NCBI GenBank assembly: GCA_002398365.1
Contig: DGYK01000057.1
Coordinates: 179,239-207,438 of the forward strand
From: Flammeovirgaceae bacterium UBA5008
GTDB lineage: Bacteria > Bacteroidota > Bacteroidia > Cytophagales > Cyclobacteriaceae
Length of the DNA stretch: 28,200 nucleotides
Direction: 5' to 3'
The notes under the pieces: generated by a model
What the model saw: the letters and a program-made list of their open reading frames with translations, nothing else
The model's database searches: none
What the model was told of the DNA's origin: nothing
Part shown: positions 15,836 through 22,918 of the stretch, piece by piece
Numbering within the stretch: position 1 is the stretch's first letter
Layout of the letters: each line of letters starts with the position of its first letter
Made by a program: the position numbers and the translations under genes

Positions 15836-15880
15836 TGTATTCATAAATCACTTTTAAGTAAACGTTAAATACAAAATCCT

Positions 15881-16687
15881 ATGAACATCAAAAATTTTGA
15901 ATTCCTGAGAGATGGCCTCAAGTACCTGGGCTTTGGAGAAAAGCTGGAAGGTGACTTGAAGGCAAACATCGAAAAGCAACCCGCTGACTTCAAACTCAAC
16001 ACCGAGAATGAATTTAAGCGCGGAGACAAAACCGAAAAGGTGACCTACACCATTGACTTTCGGAAAGGCGACCAAGGCGATATGTACTTCTTGAATCGCT
16101 ATCATGCCACGCTTAAAAACGAGGAAGACCCGACCAAAGACAAAACGCAGACCTTCTACATCACCAAGAACCACGGCATCACTGCCAAAGAAGCATACAA
16201 TCTCTTGTCAGGCCGAAGTGTGAACAAAGACTTGACAACAAAGGAAGGCCAGCCCTTTAACGCGTGGGTAAAACTCGACTTGGAAGGGGAAAAGGATAAG
16301 AACAACAACTTCAAAGTCGACCAGTACCATCAAGGCTATGGTTACGACCTCGACAAGGTGTTGGCGAAGCATCCTATCAAGGAGTTGAACAACCCGGAGT
16401 TGAAGGAGCGAATCATGCGATCATTGGAAAAAGGCAATACAACCTCAGTCACCATGATGAAGGACGGGCAAGAGCAAAAGATGCACATCGAAGCAAACCC
16501 TAAATTCAAAAGTGTGGATGTGTATGACCAGAACATGAAACGGCAATACCAGCAAAATGAAAAACAAGGCAAGGAGACCAAGCAGGAGCCAGACAAGTCA
16601 AAAGACAAAAAGGAATCGGTCAAAGTAGAAGATGATGACGACTCGCCCCGACAAACGAAAAAGAAAAAAAGAGGAGTGGGCGTTTAG
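15881..16687 (+). CDS. DUF3945-like accessory protein at the end of the tra operon
   Basis: This is a 268-residue, highly charged cytoplasmic protein. Residues 1-90 are Lys/Asp/Glu-rich; residues 92-135 contain FYITKNHGITAKEAYNLLSGRSV. Residues about 185-225 (TSVTMMKDGQEQKMHIEANPKFKSVDVYDQNMK) resemble the short DUF3945-type repeat seen in proteins of Bacteroidota conjugative elements, often near topoisomerase or mobilisation genes. The tail is a low-complexity run of Lys, Glu and Asp ending KKKKRGVGV. It starts 45 bases after traN and is followed immediately by a terminator, so it closes the operon. Function unknown; a nucleic-acid-associated role is plausible from the charge pattern. Confidence 0.65.
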   Translation: MNIKNFEFLRDGLKYLGFGEKLEGDLKANIEKQPADFKLNTENEFKRGDKTEKVTYTIDFRKGDQGDMYFLNRYHATLKNEEDPTKDKTQTFYITKNHGITAKEAYNLLSGRSVNKDLTTKEGQPFNAWVKLDLEGEKDKNNNFKVDQYHQGYGYDLDKVLAKHPIKELNNPELKERIMRSLEKGNTTSVTMMKDGQEQKMHIEANPKFKSVDVYDQNMKRQYQQNEKQGKETKQEPDKSKDKKESVKVEDDDDSPRQTKKKKRGVGV

Positions 16688-16697
16688 CAAAGTAAGA

Positions 16698-16726
16698 AGA
16701 GCCTGAAAATCATCAGGCTCTTTTTA
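16698..16726 (+). terminator. Rho-independent terminator of the tra operon
   Basis: A 9-bp perfect stem (AGAGCCTGA / TCAGGCTCT) with a six-base loop is followed by TTTTAT. It lies 10 bases after the last tra-operon gene. Confidence 0.85.
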
Positions 16727-16736
16727 TAGATAACTG

Positions 16737-16864
16737 CAAGGCATGCGACAAGCCAGCACAACAGTGCGCCAGTGTAATCATGACGAATGGTAGCGCACAG
16801 ATGTGCTGCCAGAGGTGCGTCAGTATTTTTTATTTTATGGTGACGCAGCCTGTCGCATGCCTTG
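16737..16864. repeat. Large imperfect palindrome 1
   Basis: The outer arms CAAGGCATGCGACAAGC (16737-16753) and GCCTGTCGCATGCCTTG (16848-16864) pair at 16 of 17 positions. An inner perfect 7-bp hairpin (TGCGTCA 16816-16822 with TGACGCA 16841-16847) and GTGCGC/GCGCAC lie between them. Confidence 0.75.
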
Positions 16865-16955
16865 CTCCTCGAAACCACAACAAAATCATCGGGGCCTGTG
16901 AACCTCAGTCGGCTGCACTACGCTCCATTTCGTTGGGTTCGGCTGCCCCACACAG

Positions 16956-17020
16956 GAGCGCATGATTGGGTCAGCATCCAGGCACACACTCTGCGCACCT
17001 GACCACAATCATCTGCGCTC
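16956..17020. repeat. Imperfect palindrome 2
   Basis: GAGCGCA-TGATTG-GGTCAG (16956-16974) is complementary to CTGACC-CAATCA-TGCGCTC (16999-17020) apart from three unpaired bases, with a 24-base loop. Confidence 0.65.
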
Positions 17021-17105
17021 AGCCACGCAAGGCCGCACCACTCCATTTCACTTCGTTCCGCCTCCTTCGCTTCACCCGCCCCTGAATTTTATGGAAACAT
17101 TTCTC

Positions 17106-17235
17106 CCCATAAGCAAAGGTGACCCCGGGCGGGAGTCGCCTCAAGGGCAAGACGAGTGCCGATCGTTTGGTTGATTTTTTATTGTATCGGCACCCTTGAC
17201 CCGACTCCCGCCCGTGCTCGTTGGCGGCTTATGGG
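17106..17235. repeat. Large imperfect palindrome 3
   Basis: Four nested perfect arms occur in order: CCCATAAGC (17106-17114) with GCTTATGGG (17227-17235); GGGCGGGAGTCG (17127-17138) with CGACTCCCGCCC (17202-17213); CAAGGG (17142-17147) with CCCTTG (17193-17198); and GTGCCGAT (17156-17163) with ATCGGCAC (17186-17193). The loop is T-rich. Confidence 0.8.
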
Positions 17236-17277
17236 AAGCAATGATGGTAGCGTTCGATGTTCTACTGAAAGTCTGCT

Positions 17278-17415
17278 TCAATTAGGTTCTTCAAATCTAA
17301 AATTCCGCTGTCTCTTGCATTTGGATCCATCCTTGTTGTGGCTTTCACGAGTTACACAAATAGTCGTGTGGGTATGTTCTCCATCACATAAAAATGTCCT
17401 CTCCTGAAGGGCCAT
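17278..17415 (-). CDS. Possible 45-residue protein between palindromes 3 and 4
   Basis: On the minus strand an ATG at 17415 opens a 45-codon frame ending at a TGA at 17280-17278. The predicted peptide is polar and contains three Cys and several His (CDGEHTHTTICVTRES, then KCKRQRNF), so a small metal- or nucleic-acid-binding protein is conceivable. A promoter-like TACCTTTG lies 18 bases upstream, which is the only supporting evidence. It lies between two palindromes in otherwise non-coding DNA and could well be chance. I do not recognise a family. Confidence 0.3.
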   Translation of the reverse strand: MALQERTFLCDGEHTHTTICVTRESHNKDGSKCKRQRNFRFEEPN

Positions 17416-17433
17416 GTCTTTTTAATTCTGTCA

Positions 17434-17441
17434 CAAAGGTA
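17434..17441 (-). promoter_or_regulatory. Candidate Bacteroidota -7 promoter element
   Basis: Read on the minus strand this is TACCTTTG, a perfect match to the Bacteroidota -7 consensus TAnnTTTG. A TTG lies some 22 bases upstream at about the -33 distance. It would drive the small minus-strand frame at 17415-17278. Confidence 0.35.
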
Positions 17442-17545
17442 GGGTTCGATCGGAATACGCGGGCAAGGAACTACGGCATAAACGCGTGCCGCCCGCCTTG
17501 CCTTCATTTATTCCGTTCCTCCTTGCGCTGATTCCTCCCGAACCC
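17442..17545. repeat. Large imperfect palindrome 4
   Basis: GGGTTCG (17442-17448) pairs with CGAACCC (17539-17545), CGGAAT (17451-17456) with ATTCCG (17510-17515), GGCAAGG (17462-17468) with CCTTGCC (17496-17502), and GGCA (17475-17478) with TGCC (17487-17490), in nested order. It ends 31 bases before the radC-like gene. Confidence 0.65.
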
Positions 17546-17576
17546 CAATGGGTGCCATAATTAAATCAACAAGCTT

Positions 17577-18044
17577 ATGGAAACCCAACAAGAAAAAAAT
17601 CGCATTCAGGTCGCTGAGATTCAACTCTCCTACAAGACGAAAGTCAAGCCTTCTGAGCGGCCAAAAATTTGCTCATCGAAAGATGCTTTCAACATCCTGC
17701 TGCAAACCTGGGATGATGAGAAAATAGAGTTTGTGGAGGAATTTAGAGTGATGCTCATCAATCGTGCTAACCGCGTATTAGGGATCGTAAACATCTCAAC
17801 GGGTAGCAACACGGGTACAGTCGCGGATCCCAAAATAATTTTCGCTGCAGCTCTCAAAGCGAATGCCTGTAGTCTGATAATGGCTCACAATCATCCTTCG
17901 GGCAACAGGCAGGCCAGCAAAGCTGACATCGACTTGAGCAACAGAATGCGGGCAGGTGGCAAATTACTCGATATAGATGTGCTTGACCACATCATCGTCA
18001 CAACCGAAGGATATTTGTCGTTGATGGATGAAGGGCTGATGTAG
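17577..18044 (+). CDS. RadC-like JAMM-domain protein of a mobile element
   Basis: The 155-residue protein is a stand-alone JAB/MPN domain of the RadC family. The motif is EEF at 54-56, then His104-Asn-His106-Pro-Ser-Gly and Asp117, the JAMM metal site (H-x-H-x10-D). Full chromosomal RadC is longer and has an N-terminal helix-hairpin-helix region; this one lacks it and is the short type that accompanies conjugative elements and plasmids in Bacteroidota. Despite the old name, a DNA-repair role is not established for this family; a metal-dependent hydrolase acting on element or host DNA or protein is possible. It is the last gene before the attachment site, 31 bases after palindrome 4. Confidence 0.85.
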   Translation: METQQEKNRIQVAEIQLSYKTKVKPSERPKICSSKDAFNILLQTWDDEKIEFVEEFRVMLINRANRVLGIVNISTGSNTGTVADPKIIFAAALKANACSLIMAHNHPSGNRQASKADIDLSNRMRAGGKLLDIDVLDHIIVTTEGYLSLMDEGLM

Positions 18045-18161
18045 TCAGTCCATTTTCATTGATTCGATTTGGACGATTTTGCTTTCTCGTCCGACTTGAA
18101 TTAGTTATATTTATTAGCAGAAATCGTTCTTTAAGTGTGTGGCGTAAAATCGATTTGGCCT

Positions 18162-18182
18162 TGTGACCAAGTCTGTGACCAA
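18162..18182. repeat. Paired direct repeats near the element end (possible recombinase binding sites)
   Basis: TGTGACCAA occurs at 18162-18170 and again at 18174-18182, about 50 bases inside the attachment core. Direct repeats at this distance are typical of integrase or excisionase arm sites; this is inference. Confidence 0.4.
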
Positions 18183-18231
18183 TCGGTTTTGCTTGTTGTA
18201 ACTATTTGAAATTAAATAGGTTATAGGAAAA

Positions 18232-18255
18232 GTTCGAATCCCAGCGGGATCACCA
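18232..18255 (+). other. tRNA 3'-end fragment, probable attR of the integrative element
   Basis: The sequence runs from the T-loop (GTTCGAATC) through CCCAG, the 3' acceptor strand CGGGATC and discriminator A to an encoded CCA. The bases before it (AAAA) do not pair with the T-stem CCCAG, so the T-stem 5' half and the rest of the tRNA are missing. This is what remains on the far side of an element integrated into a tRNA 3' end. The intact tRNA should lie at the other end, outside the window. The amino acid cannot be told from this fragment. Confidence 0.75.
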
Positions 18256-18290
18256 AAAAACCTCAGATTTTAAGCAGTCTGAGGTTTTTT
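18255..18290. terminator. Perfect bidirectional terminator after the tRNA fragment
   Basis: AAAAAACCTCAGA (18255-18267) and TCTGAGGTTTTTT (18278-18290) form a 13-bp perfect stem with a ten-base loop. It has U-runs on both strands, so it can end the original tRNA transcript and, in reverse, the minus-strand gene at 18353. Confidence 0.85.
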
Positions 18291-18316
18291 TATTTCTGCT
18301 TTAACTTTGATTCCTT

Positions 18317-18344
18317 AGAACTTTGCTAAGTAAGAACTTTGCTA
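18317..18344. repeat. 12-bp tandem direct repeat
   Basis: AGAACTTTGCTA occurs at 18317-18328 and 18333-18344, a 16-base period, just after the 3' end of the NTF2-like gene. Its role is unknown. Confidence 0.6.
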
Positions 18345-18352
18345 GGAGGGTA

Positions 18353-18742
18353 TTAATCAGACTCCTTTTGAGTAGAGGTAATTGTGTAGAGCTTCCACTG
18401 GCCATTTCTTTTTCTCCATAGTTCAGTCCACCCAAAGTCAGTCTTTTGAATTGTTCTCGTTGAATCGCTTTTGACAATGAGTTCTACATGTTTCTGCACG
18501 AGCACGTGCGCCAAAGTTGCGTCTTCTGAAATTACAAAAATCGGCTCCGCACTATCTTCCCATCGAACAAACTCAACACCACTAAAGTAGCTTTCAAACC
18601 GATGTACTACTTGTTCATTCGTAAGGAATGACACTTCACCATTTTTTACCTGACATAAAGTATCTGCAACGATTCTATGGAAAAGCAAGGCGTTATTGGT
18701 AAGATGAGCTTCTTGCTCCTCGCGCTGTAAACGTTTAAGCAT
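18353..18742 (-). CDS. NTF2/SnoaL-like (DUF4440-type) protein, probably with a disrupted lipoprotein leader
   Basis: This 129-residue frame has the NTF2-like fold signature: N-terminal helices (RLQREEQEAHLTNNALLFHRIVAD), FLTNEQVVHRFESYF, and the C-terminal strand DFGWTELWRKRNGQWKLYTITST typical of DUF4440 proteins. Such proteins bind or hydrolyse small molecules, and the function here is unknown. Upstream in the same frame lie LLLLYACKSANLESELE, a perfect lipobox, but without a start codon before an in-frame stop. In the neighbouring frame an ATG at 18828 begins MTVIKYTLKL. One extra base near 18800 would join the two into a normal lipoprotein, so the gene may be frameshifted in its leader, or there is a sequencing error. 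It reads toward the att terminator. Confidence 0.65.
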   Translation of the reverse strand: MLKRLQREEQEAHLTNNALLFHRIVADTLCQVKNGEVSFLTNEQVVHRFESYFSGVEFVRWEDSAEPIFVISEDATLAHVLVQKHVELIVKSDSTRTIQKTDFGWTELWRKRNGQWKLYTITSTQKESD

Positions 18743-18840
18743 TTCTAATTCTGATTCCAGATTAGCGCTTTTGCACGCATATAATAAGAGAAGTGTGCCA
18801 ACTTCAGGGTATATTTTATTACGGTCATTTTAATACACTC

Positions 18841-19347
18841 TTACATTTTACTATAAGAAAATCTTACTTCTTCGCGGGTTCCCTGGTTCTCAATCACCAC
18901 AAAGATATTCATGTGTAGAGCATCTACTCGCTCAAAGGCAAATTGATCAAAATAAATTTTCCCAGGCTCCATTTTGATTAATCGAAAATCAAGTGTTTTG
19001 TCTTTCTCTTCCCAACCCTTCAAGTTTGGATGAAAGTGCTTAAGTCTTAGGATGAGAGTACTTTTCTCTTCTGAGATTGTAGCTAGTTCATAAAATTTGA
19101 TTTTTCCATCTACTACCAATTTGAACGCACACATCATCGATCCCCCCAGCGGAGGACTCCAGACCTCCTCTGTTAAACCTCCGAATGCTTCACCCCTCCA
19201 ATGCCCTTCAATCCAACGAATAGAATTTAGCTCAGCATCGGGTGAAGTTACACTTTCTGTTGCTATGAGTGTATTAGAAAACTTCTCTTGCCCATTTGAT
19301 ATTGTTGTTAGTGTTAGGAAAATCAGAATGAAGCTTGGGATCCGCAT
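18841..19347 (-). CDS. Secreted DUF6265-like protein
   Basis: The 168-residue protein has a signal peptide (residues 1-20, ending ISNGQ). The region IRWIEGHWRGEAFGGLTEEVWSPPLGGSMMCAFK at about 43-76 is characteristic of the DUF6265-type beta-barrel domain common in Bacteroidota; it ends in EEVRFSYSKM. It probably acts in the periplasm; no enzyme activity is known to me. It is 13 bases upstream of the ATG at 18828 that may start the NTF2-like lipoprotein, so the two could form a small operon. Its promoter would lie in the AT-rich 19348-19400 region next to a palindrome. Confidence 0.7.
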   Translation of the reverse strand: MRIPSFILIFLTLTTISNGQEKFSNTLIATESVTSPDAELNSIRWIEGHWRGEAFGGLTEEVWSPPLGGSMMCAFKLVVDGKIKFYELATISEEKSTLILRLKHFHPNLKGWEEKDKTLDFRLIKMEPGKIYFDQFAFERVDALHMNIFVVIENQGTREEVRFSYSKM

Positions 19348-19379
19348 ATTCGTCTTTTTTATAGATTACTTATTTATTT

Positions 19380-19394
19380 TATTGTTTAACAATA
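19380..19394. repeat. Palindrome at the truncation point of the oxidoreductase gene
   Basis: TATTGTT-T-AACAATA has 7-bp arms around one base. It lies 33 bases upstream of the DUF6265 gene start on the other strand, where it could be an operator, and exactly where homology to the oxidoreductase begins. Confidence 0.5.
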
Positions 19395-19403
19395 CTGGAA
19401 GTA

Positions 19404-20795
19404 ATGAACGCTCGTAAAAAACTAAAAGTAGAGTGGCAGCCGATTACAGCATCAAAAGAAGTTATCAACGGCTTTCGCGGAAAAACAGAAGTGATTATTC
19501 CGGCTGAACTGGAAAGCACTACTGTGCAAATGGAAAAGATGGCGGAGTATGCCAAGAAGCCTGCACAACAATTGCGAAAAGATGGAGATCCTGAAGCTGC
19601 TTTCGCCAAAGCCGCACAAATTCTGGAGCGCACCTACACGGCTCCTTTCTTAGCACACAACTGCATGGAGCCGATGAATTACTTCGCACATGTTACAGAT
19701 GAAAAAGCATTGTTGATCGGGCCACATCAGGCACTCGGTTGGATTGAACCCACCTTGTCGAAGATTCTAAATCTTCCTCCTGATAAAATAGAAATTCAAA
19801 TGAGCCGCATGGGCGGAGGTTTTGGTCTTCGTGCCTACGGACACTTCATCACAGAGGCCGCACTGATCTCCCGAAGAATGAAGGCACCGATTAAGTTGGT
19901 GTATAGCCGCGAAGATGATATGACTTACGGCATCTATCGCCCAATGTACACGGCAACCTATCGGGCAGCGTTGGATGCAAATAAAAATTTGATTGCCTTT
20001 CATGTGAAGGGCGGTGGTATACCCGAGCATCCTATTCATGCAAATCGCTTTCCCGCTGGTGCGGTCGATCATTATCTTGCTGAAGGTTGGGCCATTCCTT
20101 CTAACATTACCATTGGTGCATTCCGTGCTCCACGTTCCAACTTCAACGCGGCAGCCGAACAATCTTTTTTGGATGAGCTAGCTGAGTTGATGGGCAAAGA
20201 TCCGATCGATTTCAGACTGGAATTGTTGCAACGCGCGAAGGAGAATCCGGTAGGCAAAAACAATGAGTATGATGCTGACCGCTACGCAGGTGTATTAAAG
20301 TTGGTGAGGGAAAAATCGGGCTGGAATAATATGGAGCACAAAAAATACAGCCGCGGAGTTGCCGCTTACTTCTGCCATAATTCGTATGCCGCGCATGTGG
20401 TAGATGTAGTGAAGAAAGAGGGTCAACCGTATGTAGAGCGTGTATTCAGCGCAATAGATTGTGGTGTGGTGATTAACCCGGATGCCGCTGCGAATATGGT
20501 GCAAGGTGCGGTGGTGGATGGAATTGGAAATGCATTTTTCGGAGGACTCATACATAAGGAAGGAGTATCCGAGCAGAACAATTTTAATCGCTACCGAATG
20601 ATCCGTCACAAAGAAGCTCCGAAGAAAATCGATGTACACTTTGTGCAAAATGATATTGATCCTACCGGTTTAGGTGAACCGCCATTTCCGCCTGTGTTTG
20701 CAGCAGTAGCAAATGCATTATATAAAAATACAGGCAAGCGATTCTATCATCAACCATTTATTAAAGAGTGGAATGAGAAAACCGATAAGACCTAG
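19404..20795 (+). pseudogene. 5'-truncated xanthine dehydrogenase-family molybdopterin-binding subunit
   Basis: The 463 residues match the C-terminal two thirds of an isoquinoline 1-oxidoreductase beta-type (IorB-like) molybdenum hydroxylase subunit, normally about 720-750 residues. Seen are AHNCMEPMNYFA, MGGGFGLRAYGHF (about 136-148), REDDM, FRAPRSNFNAAAEQSFLDE, and the C-terminal GLGEPPFPPV with Glu425 in the position of the active-site glutamate. The N-terminal third, including much of the first molybdopterin domain, is absent. The start (MNARKKLKVEW) is internal to the family, and just before it out-of-frame codons spell Tyr-Trp as expected for the missing part. No partner iron-sulfur subunit is present. 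It is therefore a remnant, probably not functional, with the rest lost by deletion at about 19390. Confidence 0.75.
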
Positions 20796-20843
20796 TGATT
20801 TATGTCCTATCAGTTATTCTGGCACACTGCATAATTACCTTTC

Positions 20844-20876
20844 AAAAAAAAAGCCTCCGATGTTACTCGGAGGCTT
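20844..20876 (-). terminator. Rho-independent terminator of the minus-strand efflux operon
   Basis: AAGCCTCCGA (20851-20860) and TCGGAGGCTT (20867-20876) form a 10-bp stem with a six-base loop. On the minus strand it is followed by a run of nine Ts, so it ends transcripts coming from the 172-residue gene. Confidence 0.85.
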
Positions 20877-20913
20877 ACCCTCTAACAACCCATTCAACCC
20901 ACTACATAAAAAC

Positions 20914-21432
20914 TTAAAGCGATCGTAAGAATCGACTCACACTATTTTTAGCCGAATGCTTTGACTGATGATTGACCCTGCGTATATATTCTAATTGGCC
21001 AAGAGAATTACGGCAAACGATGATGGTGTTACCCACATTCGTTTTCTGAAAAAGATCTCTGTCCACTCGAAGCTTTGTTTGTCCCGGCTCTACGATGAAG
21101 TAGCAATTCATCCACGCTTCTAATTTTTCCACCACTTTAAATTTACCCAACCACACATAGCCGCGCGAAAGCTTAACGGACTCACGCCATTGCAACCAAA
21201 GTATCCATGCAAAAAGCGGTAATGCAATGAAACAACAGTAACCAATCAGGCGAATATAATTATCCATGGATGGAGGGATGCCCCGATGATTCTTCAAAAT
21301 AATCACCGGTCCGATCAACAAAGCCAAAACCGTGAGCACGATCATTTGTCTCCGATTCGTACGAAAGCGTTTTAAGTGCGCCTCTGAACGGTTATGAATC
21401 TTATACTTCTGAAAATGTTGTAGTTCTTCCAT
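20914..21432 (-). CDS. Two-helix membrane protein, last gene of the efflux operon
   Basis: This is a 172-residue protein. The frame is open to 21522, but the ATG at 21432 (MEELQHFQKY) gives the natural N-terminus and avoids overlap with the outer-membrane factor gene. There are two membrane helices (about 29-48 and 62-82), then a basic, beta-rich C-terminal domain (SRGYVWLGKFKVVEKLEAW...), possibly PH-like. It lies 52 bases after the efflux outer-membrane gene and ends just before the terminator, so it is likely co-transcribed. It is not a recognised efflux component. A role in assembly or regulation would be inference. Confidence 0.65.
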   Translation of the reverse strand: MEELQHFQKYKIHNRSEAHLKRFRTNRRQMIVLTVLALLIGPVIILKNHRGIPPSMDNYIRLIGYCCFIALPLFAWILWLQWRESVKLSRGYVWLGKFKVVEKLEAWMNCYFIVEPGQTKLRVDRDLFQKTNVGNTIIVCRNSLGQLEYIRRVNHQSKHSAKNSVSRFLRSL

Positions 21433-21484
21433 GTTCAGCAGATGTTGCGTTTCCCTACCGTAACTCAGTGGTTGAATAATAAAG

Positions 21485-22918
21485 CTAATTTGCCCAGCCA
21501 CCACCCAATGCTTGATACACATTAACCATGGCTTGCATTTGCTGCATCTTCGTTTCGATTAACTCAAATTTAGATTCAAGTGCATCGCGCTGCGTTAGCA
21601 AAACTTCCATATAATCGGCTCTGGCCGAACGGAAAAGACGCGTTGAAATATCAATTGACTCAGTAAGTGCTGCTACCTGTTGTGAGCGCAAGTCATAGCT
21701 GCTTTTCATGTTGTTAATATTCGAAAGTTGATTAGCCACTTCTATACACGCACTTAATATGGTCCGCTCGTACTGATGCATCGCTTGAATTTGTCGGGCG
21801 TTGGCATTGTAATACATCGCTTTGATACCATTTCGGTTCACCAACGGTGCGGTCAATCCACCCATAATAGAGTACATCATCGACTCTGGTTTACTCAATA
21901 AGTATCCGGCATCGAATGCTTCAAATCCGATGAGACCTGAAATATTCAATTGTGGGTAAAAACTTGCGCGAGCTGATTTCACATCTAGTTTAGCGGCAGT
22001 CAATTCTAATTCCGCTTGACGTATATCCGGGCGGTTTTGCAAAATCTGTGAGGGGATACCTGAATACACTGTGGCTGGTGTCAGTTCCGTAAAACCTTGT
22101 GAGTTTCTCATCACTGGTTGTGGCAACCGTCCAACTAAAAAGTTAATTCGGTTCTCCGCTTCCACAATCTCCTGTGCCACATGGAAGAGGCGACTTTGAT
22201 TTTTTAATACCTCGGCTTCAAATCGCCTAACTGCTAATTCTGTTACTTTCGCAGCTTGTTTCTCAAGACGTACAATCCCTAATGCATTTTGTTGTATCTC
22301 GATATTCTTTTTAAGAATCTCCAATTGATTATCATACGCCATTAGTTCGTAATATGAATTGGCAATTTCAGCAACGAGGTGTGTCACCAAAAAATTCTTG
22401 CCTTCTTGCGATGCCAAATAACGCATCATAGCCGATTTCTTGGCATTGCGTAGTTTCTTCCAGATATCTACCTGCCACGAAAAATTGGCGGCCAATAAAA
22501 AGTCAGGAAGAGGATCAGGAAACTCTTGTCCCGGCTTAATTTCCGTAGTGGCATCTACTGCACCTGATCGTGTATAGCGTGGCGTCTTCTCTACTCCTAC
22601 TCCGCCTTGCAAATCAATGAAGGGCAAATATTCTCCTTTCCTTCCTCGAACTTCATTCTTGGCAATATTGATTTCTTGCAATACAATATTCAGTTCTTGA
22701 TTGTTTCGCAGCGCTGTATCAATCAGTGCATTCAGGTAAGGATCTTGAAAATAGTCTTTCCATTTCACCTTGGCCGAATTCAATGTATCAGTCGAGTTTG
22801 CAAATTGCTCCGGCAAATTTTTACGTTCGTTGCGTGGAATCATGGATGTTGGAATAGCGCATGCGCCCAACAGCAACGAAAGTGCCACCACGGCACCAGT
22901 GGATTTAATATTATTCAT
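21485..22918 (-). CDS. Outer-membrane efflux lipoprotein (TolC/OprM family)
   Basis: The 477-residue protein has a lipoprotein signal with lipobox LLLGAC (Cys20) and the NodT/OprM-type outer-membrane factor layout. It has two repeats of long helices with beta strands between them, including WKDYFQDPYLNALIDTALRNNQELN at the start and PDIRQAELELTAAKLDVKSARASFYPQL in the second half, which are hallmarks of the family. Family members form trimeric outer-membrane channels joined to RND pumps. I chose the ATG at 22918; a GTG at 22927 is also possible. The gene overlaps the pump stop by eight bases, which indicates translational coupling. The C-terminus LGGGWAN is typical. Confidence 0.9.
   Translation of the reverse strand: MNNIKSTGAVVALSLLLGACAIPTSMIPRNERKNLPEQFANSTDTLNSAKVKWKDYFQDPYLNALIDTALRNNQELNIVLQEINIAKNEVRGRKGEYLPFIDLQGGVGVEKTPRYTRSGAVDATTEIKPGQEFPDPLPDFLLAANFSWQVDIWKKLRNAKKSAMMRYLASQEGKNFLVTHLVAEIANSYYELMAYDNQLEILKKNIEIQQNALGIVRLEKQAAKVTELAVRRFEAEVLKNQSRLFHVAQEIVEAENRINFLVGRLPQPVMRNSQGFTELTPATVYSGIPSQILQNRPDIRQAELELTAAKLDVKSARASFYPQLNISGLIGFEAFDAGYLLSKPESMMYSIMGGLTAPLVNRNGIKAMYYNANARQIQAMHQYERTILSACIEVANQLSNINNMKSSYDLRSQQVAALTESIDISTRLFRSARADYMEVLLTQRDALESKFELIETKMQQMQAMVNVYQALGGGWAN

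Larger units (their letters stand above)
16730..17570. other. Non-coding, palindrome-rich region between the tra operon and the radC-like gene
   Basis: About 840 bases hold no convincing large gene. The open frames on the plus strand have no RBS, family motif or sensible composition. Instead the region contains four successive imperfect palindromes (listed separately) and one possible 45-residue gene on the minus strand. In conjugative elements such structured DNA can be an origin of transfer or single-strand origin, or a structured RNA locus. No relaxase gene is visible nearby, so the role is open. Confidence 0.6.
18045..18352. other. Right end of the integrated element and junction to the chromosome
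   Basis: There is no gene in these 308 bases. In order they hold a small hairpin (GGACGA 18071-18076 with TCGTCC 18087-18092), a pair of TGTGACCAA direct repeats, the tRNA 3' fragment, a terminator, and a 12-bp direct repeat. See the separate entries. Confidence 0.6.

Noticed and set aside
16780..17407. Plus-strand open frames of 60-83 codons in the region after the tra operon
   Set aside because: They run through the palindromes, have odd composition rich in Cys, His, Ser and Pro, no RBS and no motif; they are best explained as chance.
17577..18044. Chromosomal DNA repair gene radC
   Set aside because: The helix-hairpin-helix N-terminal region is missing and the gene sits at the end of a conjugative element.
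18180..18255. Complete tRNA gene
   Set aside because: Only the T-loop, 3' T-stem and acceptor strand are present; the upstream bases do not pair and there is no anticodon arm.
20851..20876. Terminator of the truncated oxidoreductase on the plus strand
   Set aside because: The stem is followed on the plus strand by ACCCTC without a T-run; the T-run is only on the minus strand.
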